Assembly: GCF_030733205.1 (NCBI RefSeq)
Contig: NZ_JASHJL010000011.1
Coordinates: forward strand, 62,001-126,000
DNA length: 64,000 nt
Direction: 5' to 3'
Source: Mameliella sp. MMSF_3455
GTDB lineage: Bacteria > Pseudomonadota > Alphaproteobacteria > Rhodobacterales > Rhodobacteraceae
In this document: piece after piece, positions 1 to 8,862 of the stretch
Layout of the letters: each line of letters begins with the position of its first letter
Position numbering within the stretch: position 1 is the stretch's first letter
The notes under the pieces: generated by a model
The model's input: the letters and a program-made list of their open reading frames with translations, nothing else
Databases searched by the model: none
Told to the model about the DNA's origin: nothing
Made by a program: the position numbers and the translations under genes

Positions 1-387
1 AACGAAGCCTGCACGATGGTTCAGCTCCTGAAAGATCCCCAGAACAACCAGGACATCGCACAGGTCGAAGTCAAAAGGGTCGAGAACGCTGGTCAGATCG
101 CGGCGCTTGTGACCGTCATCGTTCCCCTTGAAAGCTCACTGAAACATGGCCTCAAGGTGTCCATCGACGGGCGCGAAGGCAAGCAATACCCCTATGACGT
201 CTGCTCGCGTATCGGCTGCATGTCGAGATATGGACTCGTCGCTGAGGACGTCGAGGCCTACAAGGCCGGGAATGTCGCGACGATCACCATTGTGCCGTTT
301 CTTGCGATGAACCAGCCGATTCCTCTTTCCCTCTCGCTCAAGGGCTTTACCGCCGCCTTGGCGGAGGTCAGCGTCGTCAGGCCCTGA
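1..387 (+). CDS. Invasion-associated locus B (IalB) family protein, 5' end outside window
   Basis: The reading frame is open from the first base (N-E-A-C-T precede the first Met), so only the C-terminal 128 or so residues are present. The sequence fits the IalB family of exported alphaproteobacterial proteins. The visible part has the paired-cysteine stretch CSRIGC that is characteristic of the family, a charged middle and a hydrophobic beta-rich C-terminus (ATITIVPFLAM, SLSLKGF). Family members usually carry a signal peptide and act in the periplasm or outer membrane, and their biochemical role is poorly defined. The missing 5' end prevents checking for a signal peptide. A strong hairpin terminator follows the stop codon. 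Confidence 0.75.
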   Translation, partial: NEACTMVQLLKDPQNNQDIAQVEVKRVENAGQIAALVTVIVPLESSLKHGLKVSIDGREGKQYPYDVCSRIGCMSRYGLVAEDVEAYKAGNVATITIVPFLAMNQPIPLSLSLKGFTAALAEVSVVRP

Positions 388-407
388 GGCTCTGACCGAA
401 TTTGGTC

Positions 408-440
408 GGCGCTCCGGAAACCGGGGCGCCGTTTTCGTTT
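408..440 (+). terminator. Rho-independent terminator after the IalB gene
   Basis: A 10-bp stem (GGCGCTCCGG with CCGGGGCGCC, one T-G wobble) closes an AAA loop and is followed by GTTTTCGTTT. It lies between two convergent genes and could serve both, but the T-tract favours the rightward transcript. Confidence 0.75.
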
Positions 441-459
441 CCGGTCCACTGCCGGGCGC

Positions 460-1428
460 TCAATGCGCCTTGGCGTCACCCTCTCCGAAGAAACGCGCCC
501 AGACCGGCGCGACCAGCTTGGTCCCGATGGGGATAAGGACCAGCCCGGCCAGGAACCCGATCACAAAGTCGATCCCCGCCGTCACGCCCCATTCCAGCAG
601 CGCATCTCCATTGCCGATGGAATGCGCGATGTCATGCACCGCCTGGTACGGCACGCCCCATCCCATTTCCTTCAGCGAATTTGTGAGGATGTGCCCCCCG
701 ACCCAAAGCATTGCTGCCGTCCCGATGATCGCCAGCGCCTTCAGCAACCAGGGCATGAACTTGACGATGGCGCGACCAAAACCGCGTGTCGCGCCTAGGC
801 GACCGCGTTGGCTCAACCACAGGCCCACGTCGTCCATTTTCACGATGATGGCCACGGCGCCGTAGACGGCAAAGGTGATCAGCACCGCAACTACGGCCAG
901 CGTCGCGGCCTGCATGGCGAAATTCGGCGCCTCAATGGCCGAGAGCGAGATCACCATGATCTCTGCCGAAAGGATGAAATCCGTCTTGATCGCGCCCTTC
1001 ACCTTGGCCTCTTCAAGGTGCGTGGGATCGCCGACGTCATGGCTGCCGTCCGGTCCGCCGGAATGATCGTCATGGGGCATCATCACATGGACGATCTTCT
1101 CTGCCCCCTCGAAACACAGGTAGCACCCGCCCAGGATCAGCAAGGGCCAGACCAGCCAGGGCGCAAAAGCCGCCATCAACAGGGCCGCCGGCATCAGGAA
1201 AACCAGCTTGTTGATCAGGGACCCCCGCGCGATCCGCCAGATGATCGGCAATTCGCGGGCCGGTTCAAAACCCTGCACGTATTTCGGTGTCACCGCTGCG
1301 TCGTCGATGATGACGCCCGCGGTCTTGGACCCGGCTTTCATTGCCGCCGCGCCAATATCGTCGACCGAGGCCGCCGCCACCTTGGCGATCGCAGAAACGT
1401 CATCGAGAAGTGCCAGAAGTCCGCTCAT
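460..1428 (-). CDS. DUF808 family inner-membrane protein (YedI-like)
   Basis: This 322-residue protein belongs to the DUF808 (YedI) family of polytopic inner-membrane proteins of unknown function. The N-terminus has the family features: GLLALLDDVSAIAK, then an alanine-rich stretch ending in DDAAVTP near residue 47. Several hydrophobic segments follow (about residues 75-105, 150-175, 180-205, 225-250 and 285-310), separated by a hydrophilic loop rich in His and Asp (MMPHDDHSGGPDGSHD). The length is normal. The gene is downstream of and codirectional with a DoxX-like gene. The family assignment is firm, but nothing in the sequence reveals a substrate. Confidence 0.85.
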   Translation of the reverse strand: MSGLLALLDDVSAIAKVAAASVDDIGAAAMKAGSKTAGVIIDDAAVTPKYVQGFEPARELPIIWRIARGSLINKLVFLMPAALLMAAFAPWLVWPLLILGGCYLCFEGAEKIVHVMMPHDDHSGGPDGSHDVGDPTHLEEAKVKGAIKTDFILSAEIMVISLSAIEAPNFAMQAATLAVVAVLITFAVYGAVAIIVKMDDVGLWLSQRGRLGATRGFGRAIVKFMPWLLKALAIIGTAAMLWVGGHILTNSLKEMGWGVPYQAVHDIAHSIGNGDALLEWGVTAGIDFVIGFLAGLVLIPIGTKLVAPVWARFFGEGDAKAH

Positions 1429-1450
1429 ACCGCGCCCCCACTCAACCTGT

Positions 1451-1846
1451 TCAACGCGAACCTACCCCTTGGGACGCAAACCGCAAGCGCCACGCCCCGC
1501 CGCCCTGCCCGGCCAGCACCAGGCAGCCACCGGCGATGGCCCAGTTCTTGACGAAGATGCTCATTTGCCAGGGATCGTCCGGCACCAAGTGAAAGAAGGA
1601 CGTCCCCATGCAATACAGCGCCAGCGACAGGGCCACCGGACGCAGCGCGATTCCCAGGATCAGCGCCACCGCCGCCCCGAGGTTGTAGGCCATCGCTAGC
1701 CAGACCAACCCGAATGGCAGCCCCCAACCTTCCAGCATCTCTCCGGCCGAGGTCGAATCGATGGCCTTCTGCACCGCCCCGGCAAGGAAAAGCGCCGCGA
1801 TAAGGATGCGCCCGGCAAGGCTGACAAGGTTGTTCCATCTCTGCAT
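1451..1846 (-). CDS. DoxX family membrane protein
   Basis: The protein is 131 residues with about four hydrophobic helices and a DoxX-like layout: an N-terminal helix with LAGRILIAALFLAGAVQK, then a helix with AYNLGAAVALILGI. I chose the internal ATG (MQRWNNL) because AGGGGATC precedes it and the upstream extension of the frame is hydrophilic and unlike the family. DoxX/SURF4-type proteins are small quinone-linked or terminal-oxidase-associated membrane proteins, and the actual function here is unknown. It is 22 nt from the DUF808 gene downstream, so the two probably form a short operon. Confidence 0.7.
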   Translation of the reverse strand: MQRWNNLVSLAGRILIAALFLAGAVQKAIDSTSAGEMLEGWGLPFGLVWLAMAYNLGAAVALILGIALRPVALSLALYCMGTSFFHLVPDDPWQMSIFVKNWAIAGGCLVLAGQGGGAWRLRFASQGVGSR

Positions 1847-2023
1847 GGCGAAGATCCCCTGTGGTTCCCACCACGTTACCGCAAACGCGATCGGAGGGTT
1901 AGCGCCACCACGCGAATCCTTGTCACGTTTACCGCTAACATATTGTTCCACAATGGTTATTGGACTTTGCAGAGGCAGAAGGCGTCCTTATACGGAAGCC
2001 GACAGAATTTTCAGGAGGCGAGC

Positions 2024-3028
2024 ATGACCGTCACGATCGGGATCAACGGATTTGGCCGCATCGGCCGCTGCACTCTGGCGCATATCGCGGAATCCGCACG
2101 CAACGATGTCCAGGTCGTCAGGATCAACGCGCCCGGTCCGATCGAGACCCATGCTCACCTGTTGCGCTACGACAGCATCCACGGTCGCTTTCCCGGCGAT
2201 GTCACGGTCAAGGACCAGGCGCTGGATCTGGGCCGTGGCCCCATCGACGTGATGTCCTCCTACGAGATGGGTGACCTCGACTGGAGCGGCTGCGACGTGG
2301 TCCTAGAATGCACCGGTAAGTTCAACGACGGCGAAAAGGCCAGCGCCCACATGAACCGGGGCGCAAAGTCGGTGCTGATCTCGGCGCCCGCCAAGAACGT
2401 GCAGCGCACCGTGGTCTACGGCGTGAATCACCGTGACCTGGTCAAGGGCGAGACCATGATCTCGAACGGGTCCTGCACGACCAACTGCCTCGCGCCGCTG
2501 GCCAAGGTGCTGGACGAGGGCATCGGCATCGAAAGCGGCATCATGACCACGATCCACAGCTACACCGGCGACCAGCCGACGCTGGATCGGCGCCATGCCG
2601 ATCTCTACCGCGCGCGCGCCGCAGCGTTGGCGATGATCCCGACCTCGACCGGCGCCGCCAAGGCCCTGGGCGAGGTGCTGCCGAATCTCCAGGGCAAGCT
2701 CGACGGCTCTGCCGTCCGGGTGCCCACACCGAATGTCTCTGCCGTGGACCTGACCTTCTATGCCTCGCGCGACGTGACCGTCGACGACGTCAACGAAGTG
2801 GTGGCAGAGGCCGCGGCGGGCCGCATGGGCGCCGTGCTCTCCTACGATCCGGAACAGAAGGTCTCGATCGACTTCAACCACACCACGCATTCGTCGATCT
2901 TTGCCCCCGACCAGACCAAGGTCGTCGGCAAGCGCATGGTGCGCGTGCTGGCATGGTATGACAACGAATGGGGCTTTTCCGCCCGCATGGCCGATGTTGC
3001 CGCCGCGATGGGCCGCCTGCTGCACTGA
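2024..3028 (+). CDS. gap: Type I glyceraldehyde-3-phosphate dehydrogenase
   Basis: This 334-residue cytoplasmic NAD(P)-dependent enzyme interconverts glyceraldehyde 3-phosphate and 1,3-bisphosphoglycerate in glycolysis or gluconeogenesis. The dinucleotide motif GINGFGRIGR begins at residue 5. The catalytic Cys is in NGSCTTNC, and the substrate-binding stretches HSYTGDQ and TSTGAAKA are intact. WYDNEWGF lies near the C-terminus. The start is the ATG after TCAGGAGGCGAGC, and a longer in-frame extension to position 1943 lacks family similarity. The gene stands alone, divergent from the DoxX gene. Roseobacters usually carry more than one GAPDH, and I cannot tell from this copy which direction of flux it serves. 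Confidence 0.95.
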   Translation: MTVTIGINGFGRIGRCTLAHIAESARNDVQVVRINAPGPIETHAHLLRYDSIHGRFPGDVTVKDQALDLGRGPIDVMSSYEMGDLDWSGCDVVLECTGKFNDGEKASAHMNRGAKSVLISAPAKNVQRTVVYGVNHRDLVKGETMISNGSCTTNCLAPLAKVLDEGIGIESGIMTTIHSYTGDQPTLDRRHADLYRARAAALAMIPTSTGAAKALGEVLPNLQGKLDGSAVRVPTPNVSAVDLTFYASRDVTVDDVNEVVAEAAAGRMGAVLSYDPEQKVSIDFNHTTHSSIFAPDQTKVVGKRMVRVLAWYDNEWGFSARMADVAAAMGRLLH

Positions 3029-3102
3029 TCGGAACATCAGAACCCTGCTCTCGCCGCGTCCCTTTGTCAGGGTCGCGGTGATGTTGCTTCTCCAGGTAGA
3101 CG

Positions 3103-3789
3103 ATGGATTGGCTAAAGAAGCTCTTGGGGATCCGCAGTCACGATGACGGACCGCCCCCGCGAGACCTCGAGACCCTCCGACGGGAATTTGACAGTTTTCT
3201 GCGCGCCCGCCTGGACAGTTTGGTCCCAAAGCCGACCCCGATCTTTGATGGGTTCGAGCCGGCCACTCTGCCTGTCGAGATGACCCACCTGCATATAGAA
3301 ATGTTCGACGATGTCGGCTATGAGTTGCGCCTGATCGGCTTTGGCGCCTACGGGACCGAGTTCTTCGAAACCGCCCCCAAAGACCGATCCCCACAGCCCG
3401 CTAGCGGTCATGCATTCCTTTGCCCGCCAGGATCCGCGGCGCATGCCTGTCGATGCGGGCGCTGCGCGTGGCCGATTGTTTTGCCTCCGAAAAATGCAGC
3501 AGGTAGCCGCGCCTGCGTCCTGGCGTCAGCGCCTCGAATGCCGCGCGCAGGGCCTCATCCTCTTCCAGCCGTGCCGTCAGTTCCTCTGGGTAGTCCAGAT
3601 CGTCCTTGGCGAAATCGACCTTTGCGCCGCTCTTCTCAACCGCGATGGCCCGCGCGACATAGTCGCGGACCTGCCCCGCCCGGGCAGCGACCTCCTCTGA
3701 TGTCTGGAACCGAAGATATTTCGACGCACGCGAGCGCGGACCGGTCAGGATCAAGGCGCCTTCCGGGTCGTCGATCAGGGCACCCTTGA
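3103..3789 (+). CDS. Hypothetical protein, possibly a 3'-truncated gene running into a convergent neighbour
   Basis: I do not recognise this protein. The first 95 or so codons (MDWLKKLLGIRSHDDG onward, through HIEMFDDVGYELRLIGFGAYG) have a sensible composition and codon pattern. From about nucleotide 3400 the frame runs antisense through the YdeI-like gene and becomes Cys/Pro/Arg-rich (CPPGSAAHACRCGRC), which is typical of a shadow frame. The true protein may have ended near residue 100, or it may be a remnant whose 3' part was lost by recombination. The start has only a weak AGGTAG upstream. The coordinates follow the open frame, so the C-terminal half should be distrusted. Confidence 0.35.
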   Translation: MDWLKKLLGIRSHDDGPPPRDLETLRREFDSFLRARLDSLVPKPTPIFDGFEPATLPVEMTHLHIEMFDDVGYELRLIGFGAYGTEFFETAPKDRSPQPASGHAFLCPPGSAAHACRCGRCAWPIVLPPKNAAGSRACVLASAPRMPRAGPHPLPAVPSVPLGSPDRPWRNRPLRRSSQPRWPARHSRGPAPPGQRPPLMSGTEDISTHASADRSGSRRLPGRRSGHP

Positions 3790-3982
3790 AAAAGGCCAGC
3801 CGGCAGCCGTCAGAAAACCCACCCAAGATCGCCACGTTGGATCCCCCAAAGGTGTAGCAGGCAGCCCCCCATTTCAGCGTCTCGCCCAGCTCGGTCCCCG
3901 CGAGTACCGCGCGCAAAGCGGACAGAACCCCGCCCCAGGTCTCGTCGGCAAAAAAACTGTCGAGATCGGGGGCGCGGTCCAT
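3401..3982 (-). CDS. YdeI/OmdA-like protein (DUF1801 family)
   Basis: The protein is 193 residues. The N-terminal part (FFADETWGGVLSALRAVL, then LGETLKWGAACYTFGG and LAFFKGALI) matches the DUF1801 fold. The C-terminal part (FEALTPGRRRGYLLHFSEAK, then SATRSARIDRHAPRIL) matches the YdeI/OmdA bacteriocin-resistance-type helical tail. I chose MDRAPDLDSF as the start, since the longer frame overlaps the upstream gene's 3' end with unrelated sequence. It lies just downstream of the dctD-like gene and may be cotranscribed with it. The cellular role of the family is unclear; DUF1801 proteins are soluble and iron-chaperone-like in fold. Confidence 0.75.
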   Translation of the reverse strand: MDRAPDLDSFFADETWGGVLSALRAVLAGTELGETLKWGAACYTFGGSNVAILGGFSDGCRLAFFKGALIDDPEGALILTGPRSRASKYLRFQTSEEVAARAGQVRDYVARAIAVEKSGAKVDFAKDDLDYPEELTARLEEDEALRAAFEALTPGRRRGYLLHFSEAKQSATRSARIDRHAPRILAGKGMHDR

Positions 3983-3990
3983 CACGGGCC

Positions 3991-5325
3991 TCAGAGATAG
4001 TCGGCGCGGGCCAGTCCGTACTTGGCCATCTTCTCGTTCAGCGTCCGGCGCGGCAGGCATAACTCGTCCATCACCGCCGAGATCGAGCCCTTGTGTCGCC
4101 GCATGGTGTTGTCGATCAGCATGCGTTCGAATGCCTCGACGTATTCCTTGAGCGGTTTGCCCTCCGTCGTCATGACCGGCTGCATGTCGTCATGGTCGCT
4201 CATCAGGAGAGAGGCGATGGTCCCCTGCCCGCGCCGCGATTGCAGCACCGCACGTTCGGCAAGGTTGATCAGCTGTCGCACGTTGCCCGGCCAGGGCGCC
4301 TGCAAGAGCTGCGCGGCCTCCTGTGCGCTGACCTTGGGGGCATCGCAGCCGTATTCCTCGGCAAAGCTTTCCGACAGCCGGGTAAAGAGCGTCAGGATAT
4401 CCTCACCGCGCGACCGCAGCGGCGGAACGACGATCTTGAGAGCGGCCAGCCTGTAGTAGAGATCCGGACGCAGCGCCTGCTCGCAGGTGCGGCCCTCTTC
4501 CTGCAGGTTGGAAATGGCAACGATGCGTGTTTCGGGCGGCGTGCCCTCGTCGTTGATCGCGTTCAGCAGGCGAGCCTGCGCCGCATCCGATAGGACCTCG
4601 ATATCTTCCAGAACCAGCGTGCCGCCGCGCGCCTCCTCCATGGCCGGCAGGCGCGTGTCCTCAGGCTGCATCGGGCCGAACAGGCGCCGGGTCAGCGCAT
4701 CCTCGTCCATTGCCGCGCAGCGCACGAGGGTAAATTTCTTGCCCGCCCGCGCGCCGACCGCGTGCAGCGCATGGGCCACCAGTGTCTTGCCGGTGCCGGT
4801 CTCGCCCTCGATCAATACGTGCCCGTCCGCCTGGCCAAGGTCCAGAATGTCTTCGCGCAGGCGTTCCATCGCGGGGCTGGCGCCGATCAACTTGGACATG
4901 ATCTGACTGCCATCCGCCAGTTCCCGGCGCAGCGCGCGCGTATCAAGCGTCAAGCGTCGCGCGTTGGTGGCCTTTTTTGCCAGTTCCGACATGCGATCCG
5001 GGTTGAACGGCTTTTCAAGGAAATCGAAGGCCCCGATGCGCATCGCCTCCACCGCCATCGGCACGTCGCCGTGCCCGGTGATCATGATGACCGGCAGCGC
5101 GCTGTCCGTGCCCATCAGCTTCTTGAGGAACTGGATCCCGTCCATGCCCGGCATCTTGATGTCCGAGATGACGATGCCCGGGAAATCCGCATTGAGCCGC
5201 CCCAGCGCTTCTTCGGCACTGGAAAAGGTTTCGGTGTCGTAACCGGACAAGGCCAGCCATTGGCTGATCGACTGGCGCATGTCCTGTTCGTCATCCACGA
5301 TGGCGATTTTCATTGCGTTGGCCAT
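3991..5325 (-). CDS. dctD: NtrC-family response regulator, DctD-like, lacking GAFTGA
   Basis: This is a 444-residue response regulator. The receiver domain (residues 1-120) has acidic residues D11/D12, phospho-acceptor D55 in ISDIKMPG and a conserved EKPF lysine. A AAA+ domain follows, with Walker A GETGTGKT at 174-181. The C-terminal Fis-type helix-turn-helix contains RRTLNEKMAKYGL. By arrangement it is the partner of the DctB-like kinase directly upstream (7 nt gap), a pair that in relatives controls C4-dicarboxylate uptake. Two features are odd. The sigma54-contacting GAFTGA loop is absent (RRLFGPMQPEDTRLP sits in its place), and the Walker B region reads LVLEDIE instead of the usual LFLDEIE. 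No dctPQM genes are nearby. Confidence 0.85.
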   Translation of the reverse strand: MANAMKIAIVDDEQDMRQSISQWLALSGYDTETFSSAEEALGRLNADFPGIVISDIKMPGMDGIQFLKKLMGTDSALPVIMITGHGDVPMAVEAMRIGAFDFLEKPFNPDRMSELAKKATNARRLTLDTRALRRELADGSQIMSKLIGASPAMERLREDILDLGQADGHVLIEGETGTGKTLVAHALHAVGARAGKKFTLVRCAAMDEDALTRRLFGPMQPEDTRLPAMEEARGGTLVLEDIEVLSDAAQARLLNAINDEGTPPETRIVAISNLQEEGRTCEQALRPDLYYRLAALKIVVPPLRSRGEDILTLFTRLSESFAEEYGCDAPKVSAQEAAQLLQAPWPGNVRQLINLAERAVLQSRRGQGTIASLLMSDHDDMQPVMTTEGKPLKEYVEAFERMLIDNTMRRHKGSISAVMDELCLPRRTLNEKMAKYGLARADYL

Positions 5326-5332
5326 TGGCAGT

Positions 5333-7093
5333 TTACTCCGCTGCTTCTGTGGATTCGTTCAAGACGGGCAGTTGCATCTCGAAGACGGCACCGCCGCCCT
5401 CTCCGTTGCGGGCGGTCAGGCGCCCCCCCAGTTCGGACACGATGCCCGAGGAGATCGCGAGGCCAAGACCCACGCCATCGCCCGGCTGCTTGGTTGTGTA
5501 AAAGGGCTCGAAGAGCGCATCGAGGTTTTCGATCCCGGTTCCGTTGTCGCGTACGGTCAGTGTCGCGGTTTCGCCCGCGGCCAGGATGATGTCCACCTGC
5601 GGGTCATCGACCGACTTGGTGGCGTCAAGCGCGTTCCGCAAGAGGTTGACCAGAACCTGCTCGATCCGCATCCGGTCCCCCATGACGCGCACGGGCGTCT
5701 CTGGCAGGATCTTGGTGATCTTCACGCGGCGCGATTTCAGTTGCGGTTCCATCATCGCCAGCGACGAGGCCAGCGCCTCTCCCATGTCCACCGGGCTGAG
5801 TTGTTCCTGGCCCTTGCGGGCAAAGCTCTTCAGCTGGCGGGTGATCGCGCCCATGCGTTCGATCAGGTCGTCGATGCGGTGAAAGGCGCTGAGCGCCTCG
5901 TCGGGGCGGTTGCGGCGCAGCAGAAGGCGCGCGCCGGCCAGATAGGTCTTCATCGCGGCCAGAGGCTGGTTCAACTCGTGGCTGACGGCGGCGGACATCT
6001 CCCCAAGGGCGGCCAGTTTCGACGACTGCGCCAGCGACTGTTCCGCAACGGCCAGGTTCTTCTGCACCCGCTCACGTTCCGCGATTTCGCGTTGCAGACG
6101 GGCATTCAGCGCGCGCAGTTCCGTGGCGTCCCGCTGGAACAGCGCCATCCGGATCGCCGTCTTGCGCGAGAGCGCGTAGAAGACCAGCGCCGCCAATAGC
6201 GCAAACCCCATGATCTCCAACGCCAGAACCGCGTTCACCCGCTCGCGCACGCTGGCATAGGTGGTGAAGGTGACCAGCGTCCAGCCGCGAAAGGGAATAC
6301 GCCCGTCTATCCGCATGACGGCCTCGCCGCGCAGGTAAGCGTCGGCCTGTTGCGCGGTCCAATCGGCGGTGGCGCGGATGGCGCGTTCGATCGCACCTTC
6401 GGCGGGCTGGCGCTGCAAGGCGTCCGTGGGTGTCAGCCCGCGCCAGCGGGGTTCCGTCGCCAGGATGATCGTGCCCTCGGAATTCGTCACCATGACCGCA
6501 TCGGTGATCCCCGCCCAGGCCCGTTCGAACTTGGCCAGGTCGACCTCGACCATGATGACGCCGACCGTATCGCCGCCACTTTCCATGCGCCGGGCATAGG
6601 TAAAGCTGAAGTTGCCCGTCTCTAGCGGGAGAGCGGTAAAGACGGTGGTGTTCGACCGCAGCGCGTCGACGAAATAGGCCGCTTCGCGGTGCGACTGACC
6701 CAGCCGGTTGCGGTCGGTTGCGGCCACGGTACGTCCGTCCCGGTCCAGCAGCATCAGCGAGGCGGCGCCGATCTCGTCCACGAAGGAAATCAGGCGCTGA
6801 GAGCTCTGGCTGTAGTCCTGCGCGTTCAGCGCGGCGATCAGGGCCGGGTCGCGGGCCAGCAGTTGCGGCACGATGGCATTGCGGCGCAACTCAGAGATCA
6901 GGTTGCCGGAATAAAGCGCCAGGCGCAGTTCGGCCCGGTTGCGCACGGTCTCGGTGAAACGGTCGGTCAGCAGCCAGTTGGTGACCCAGACGGTGCCGAC
7001 GGCGGCCAGCAGCAGCAGGACAAGCGCGATGCGCGCACGGCCCGAGAACGGGCCGGCGCGACGCAGTCCAGTTCTGGTGCCATCCGATGCCAT
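5333..7093 (-). CDS. dctB: DctB-like sensor histidine kinase
   Basis: This is a 586-residue membrane sensor kinase. A first TM helix (ARIALVLLLLAAVGTVW) is followed by a periplasmic Cache-type sensor region of about 240 residues and a second TM helix (EIMGFALLAALVFYAL). A coiled linker leads to a dimerisation domain with the H-box SHELNQPLAAMKTYLAGA and an ATP-binding domain with N, G1 and G2 boxes (LLRNALDAT, DNGTGIENL, GVGLGLAIS). The overall design and the NQPL H-box match DctB. An upstream in-frame TTG at 7129 would add 12 residues, and neither start has a strong ribosome site. It follows purQ closely, so transcription from the purine genes could reach it. Confidence 0.88.
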   Translation of the reverse strand: MASDGTRTGLRRAGPFSGRARIALVLLLLAAVGTVWVTNWLLTDRFTETVRNRAELRLALYSGNLISELRRNAIVPQLLARDPALIAALNAQDYSQSSQRLISFVDEIGAASLMLLDRDGRTVAATDRNRLGQSHREAAYFVDALRSNTTVFTALPLETGNFSFTYARRMESGGDTVGVIMVEVDLAKFERAWAGITDAVMVTNSEGTIILATEPRWRGLTPTDALQRQPAEGAIERAIRATADWTAQQADAYLRGEAVMRIDGRIPFRGWTLVTFTTYASVRERVNAVLALEIMGFALLAALVFYALSRKTAIRMALFQRDATELRALNARLQREIAERERVQKNLAVAEQSLAQSSKLAALGEMSAAVSHELNQPLAAMKTYLAGARLLLRRNRPDEALSAFHRIDDLIERMGAITRQLKSFARKGQEQLSPVDMGEALASSLAMMEPQLKSRRVKITKILPETPVRVMGDRMRIEQVLVNLLRNALDATKSVDDPQVDIILAAGETATLTVRDNGTGIENLDALFEPFYTTKQPGDGVGLGLAISSGIVSELGGRLTARNGEGGGAVFEMQLPVLNESTEAAE

Positions 7094-7130
7094 GGCGCCC
7101 AGAATAGGCTGCGCGGGCCGCACCCTCAAG

Positions 7131-7796
7131 TCAGGCGGCGGTCAGGGCCCCTGCCAGATGGGCGAAAAGGCGCGCACCATCCTCGTTGCCGTGCGCCGCT
7201 TCGCTTGCGCGTTCGGGGTGCGGCATCATGCCCAGCACGCGCCGGTTGGCCGACAGCACCCCCGCGATGTCGCGCGCCGATCCGTTCGGATTGTCCGTAT
7301 AGCGGAAGGCCACCCTGTCGTCTGCTTCCAGCATGTCCAGCGTTGCCTCGTCGGCGAAATAGTTGCCGTCATGGTGCGCGATAGGCAGCGCGATCTCGGT
7401 ATCGCGGCCATAGCCCTCGGTGAACACGCTGGCGCCCTCGGCGCGCAGACCCACGGTGCGGCAGATGTATTTCAATCCCGCGTTCCGCAGCAGCGCCCCG
7501 GGCAGCAGCCCGGTTTCGGTCAGCACCTGGAAGCCGTTGCAGATCCCCAGGGCATAGCCGCCGCGTTCGACATGCGCCTTGACCGCGTTCACGATGGGCG
7601 CGTTGGCCGCGATGGCGCCGCAGCGCAGGTAGTCGCCAAAGGAGAACCCGCCGGGAATACCGACCAGGTCGATACCTGTGGGCAGGTCCGTGTCCTTGTG
7701 CCAGACCATCTGCACCTGCAGGCCGGCCTGCTCGAAGGCAACGGCAAGATCACGGTCGCAGTTGGACCCGGGAAAGACGATGACGGCAGCTTTCAT
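7131..7796 (-). CDS. purQ: Phosphoribosylformylglycinamidine synthase subunit PurQ
   Basis: PurQ is the glutaminase subunit of FGAM synthase and feeds ammonia to PurL in step four of purine synthesis. The 221-residue protein has the class I amidotransferase nucleophile in GICNGFQVL, an N-terminal [14 protein letters not shown] and the His/Glu pair in MPHPERASE. The ATG before [10 protein letters not shown] is chosen because the upstream extension is Arg/Pro-rich and unlike the family. Its usual neighbour purS is not adjacent here. A zinc alcohol dehydrogenase gene lies between them, with a 28-nt gap to purQ. purL is not in the window. Confidence 0.96.
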   Translation of the reverse strand: MKAAVIVFPGSNCDRDLAVAFEQAGLQVQMVWHKDTDLPTGIDLVGIPGGFSFGDYLRCGAIAANAPIVNAVKAHVERGGYALGICNGFQVLTETGLLPGALLRNAGLKYICRTVGLRAEGASVFTEGYGRDTEIALPIAHHDGNYFADEATLDMLEADDRVAFRYTDNPNGSARDIAGVLSANRRVLGMMPHPERASEAAHGNEDGARLFAHLAGALTAA

Positions 7797-7824
7797 CAGC
7801 ACGCTCCTTGTCAGGCGGTGAGTG

Positions 7825-8862
7825 TCAGGCGGTGAAATCGGTGACAACGGCCACGCCCGGCGGCGTCGGCCCGTTGAAGGCGGCAAGTTCGTCCGAGACC
7901 TGACCAAGGCCGATCTCGCGCCCGATCATCGGCGCCATGTCGACGGCTCCGGACTGGATCAGGCTGAACAGTTGTTCGTAACGCCAGGGCGGCATTCCAC
8001 GCGACCCGTAGACGGCAAGGTTCTTCATGAAGATGCCGTTCATGTCGATCTCCATCCTGGCCGTATGGCCGATGGGCATCCCGACCTGGACGTGGCGCCC
8101 CAGCGGGCGCAGGCACTTGATCGAGGCATTGGCCGTGGCCGCGATGCCCACCGCCTCGATCGAGACATGGGCGCCGCCGCCGGTCAGGTCCTTGATGGCG
8201 CGGTGCGCCTTGCCGTCGGAGGCATCGACCACCGCGTCGGCGCCATGTGCCAGCGCGTGGTCCAGCTTTTCACGCACCACGTCCACGGCAATGACCCGCG
8301 CGCCCATCGCCTTGCCGATCAGAAGCGCCGCGAGACCGATCCCGCCGGTTCCATGCACAGCCAGCCATTCGCCCGGCTGCAGCGCCGCGCGGTCGGTCAG
8401 CGCGTGCCACGATGTCATCACCCGGCAACCCAGTCCGGCTGCGGTGGTCGGCGTCATGAACTCGGGCAGGCGCGACAGGTTGAAGTCGCGCGGCACGGCG
8501 ACGTATTCGGCAAAGGCCCCGTCCGAGCCGATGCCCGGATAGACCATGTCGTTGCAGGTGTGCTGGGCCCCTGCCCGGCAGTCGTTGCAGGTGCCGCACC
8601 CCAGCAGGAAGGGCGCGACCAACACGTCGCCGACAGCGAATTGCGCGCGCGGGCCGGCCTCGACCACCTCGCCGCAGAATTCATGCCCGCCGATAGCGCC
8701 CGGTTTCACCCGGGGGTGTTCGCCCATCCAGCCATGCCAGTCCGAGCGGCACACACCGCAGGCCAGAACCTTGAGCACGACGCCGTCCTCGGGACAGGCC
8801 GGATCGGGACGGGTCTCGATGGTCAGCGGCGCCTGGTACTCGCTCAGGACGGCCGCGTGCAT
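7825..8862 (-). CDS. Zinc-dependent alcohol dehydrogenase (MDR superfamily)
   Basis: A 345-residue medium-chain dehydrogenase. Catalytic zinc ligands are seen in [10 protein letters not shown] and GGHEFCGE. The structural zinc site [15 protein letters not shown] has all four cysteines. The Rossmann motif GTGGIGLAA begins near residue 167. It probably oxidises an alcohol with NAD(P), but the substrate cannot be read from the sequence. Its start codon shares one base with the purS stop codon (TGATG), so it is probably translationally coupled to purS. Location inside the purS-purQ pair is unusual, and no purine role for such an enzyme is known to me. Confidence 0.88.
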   Translation of the reverse strand: MHAAVLSEYQAPLTIETRPDPACPEDGVVLKVLACGVCRSDWHGWMGEHPRVKPGAIGGHEFCGEVVEAGPRAQFAVGDVLVAPFLLGCGTCNDCRAGAQHTCNDMVYPGIGSDGAFAEYVAVPRDFNLSRLPEFMTPTTAAGLGCRVMTSWHALTDRAALQPGEWLAVHGTGGIGLAALLIGKAMGARVIAVDVVREKLDHALAHGADAVVDASDGKAHRAIKDLTGGGAHVSIEAVGIAATANASIKCLRPLGRHVQVGMPIGHTARMEIDMNGIFMKNLAVYGSRGMPPWRYEQLFSLIQSGAVDMAPMIGREIGLGQVSDELAAFNGPTPPGVAVVTDFTA

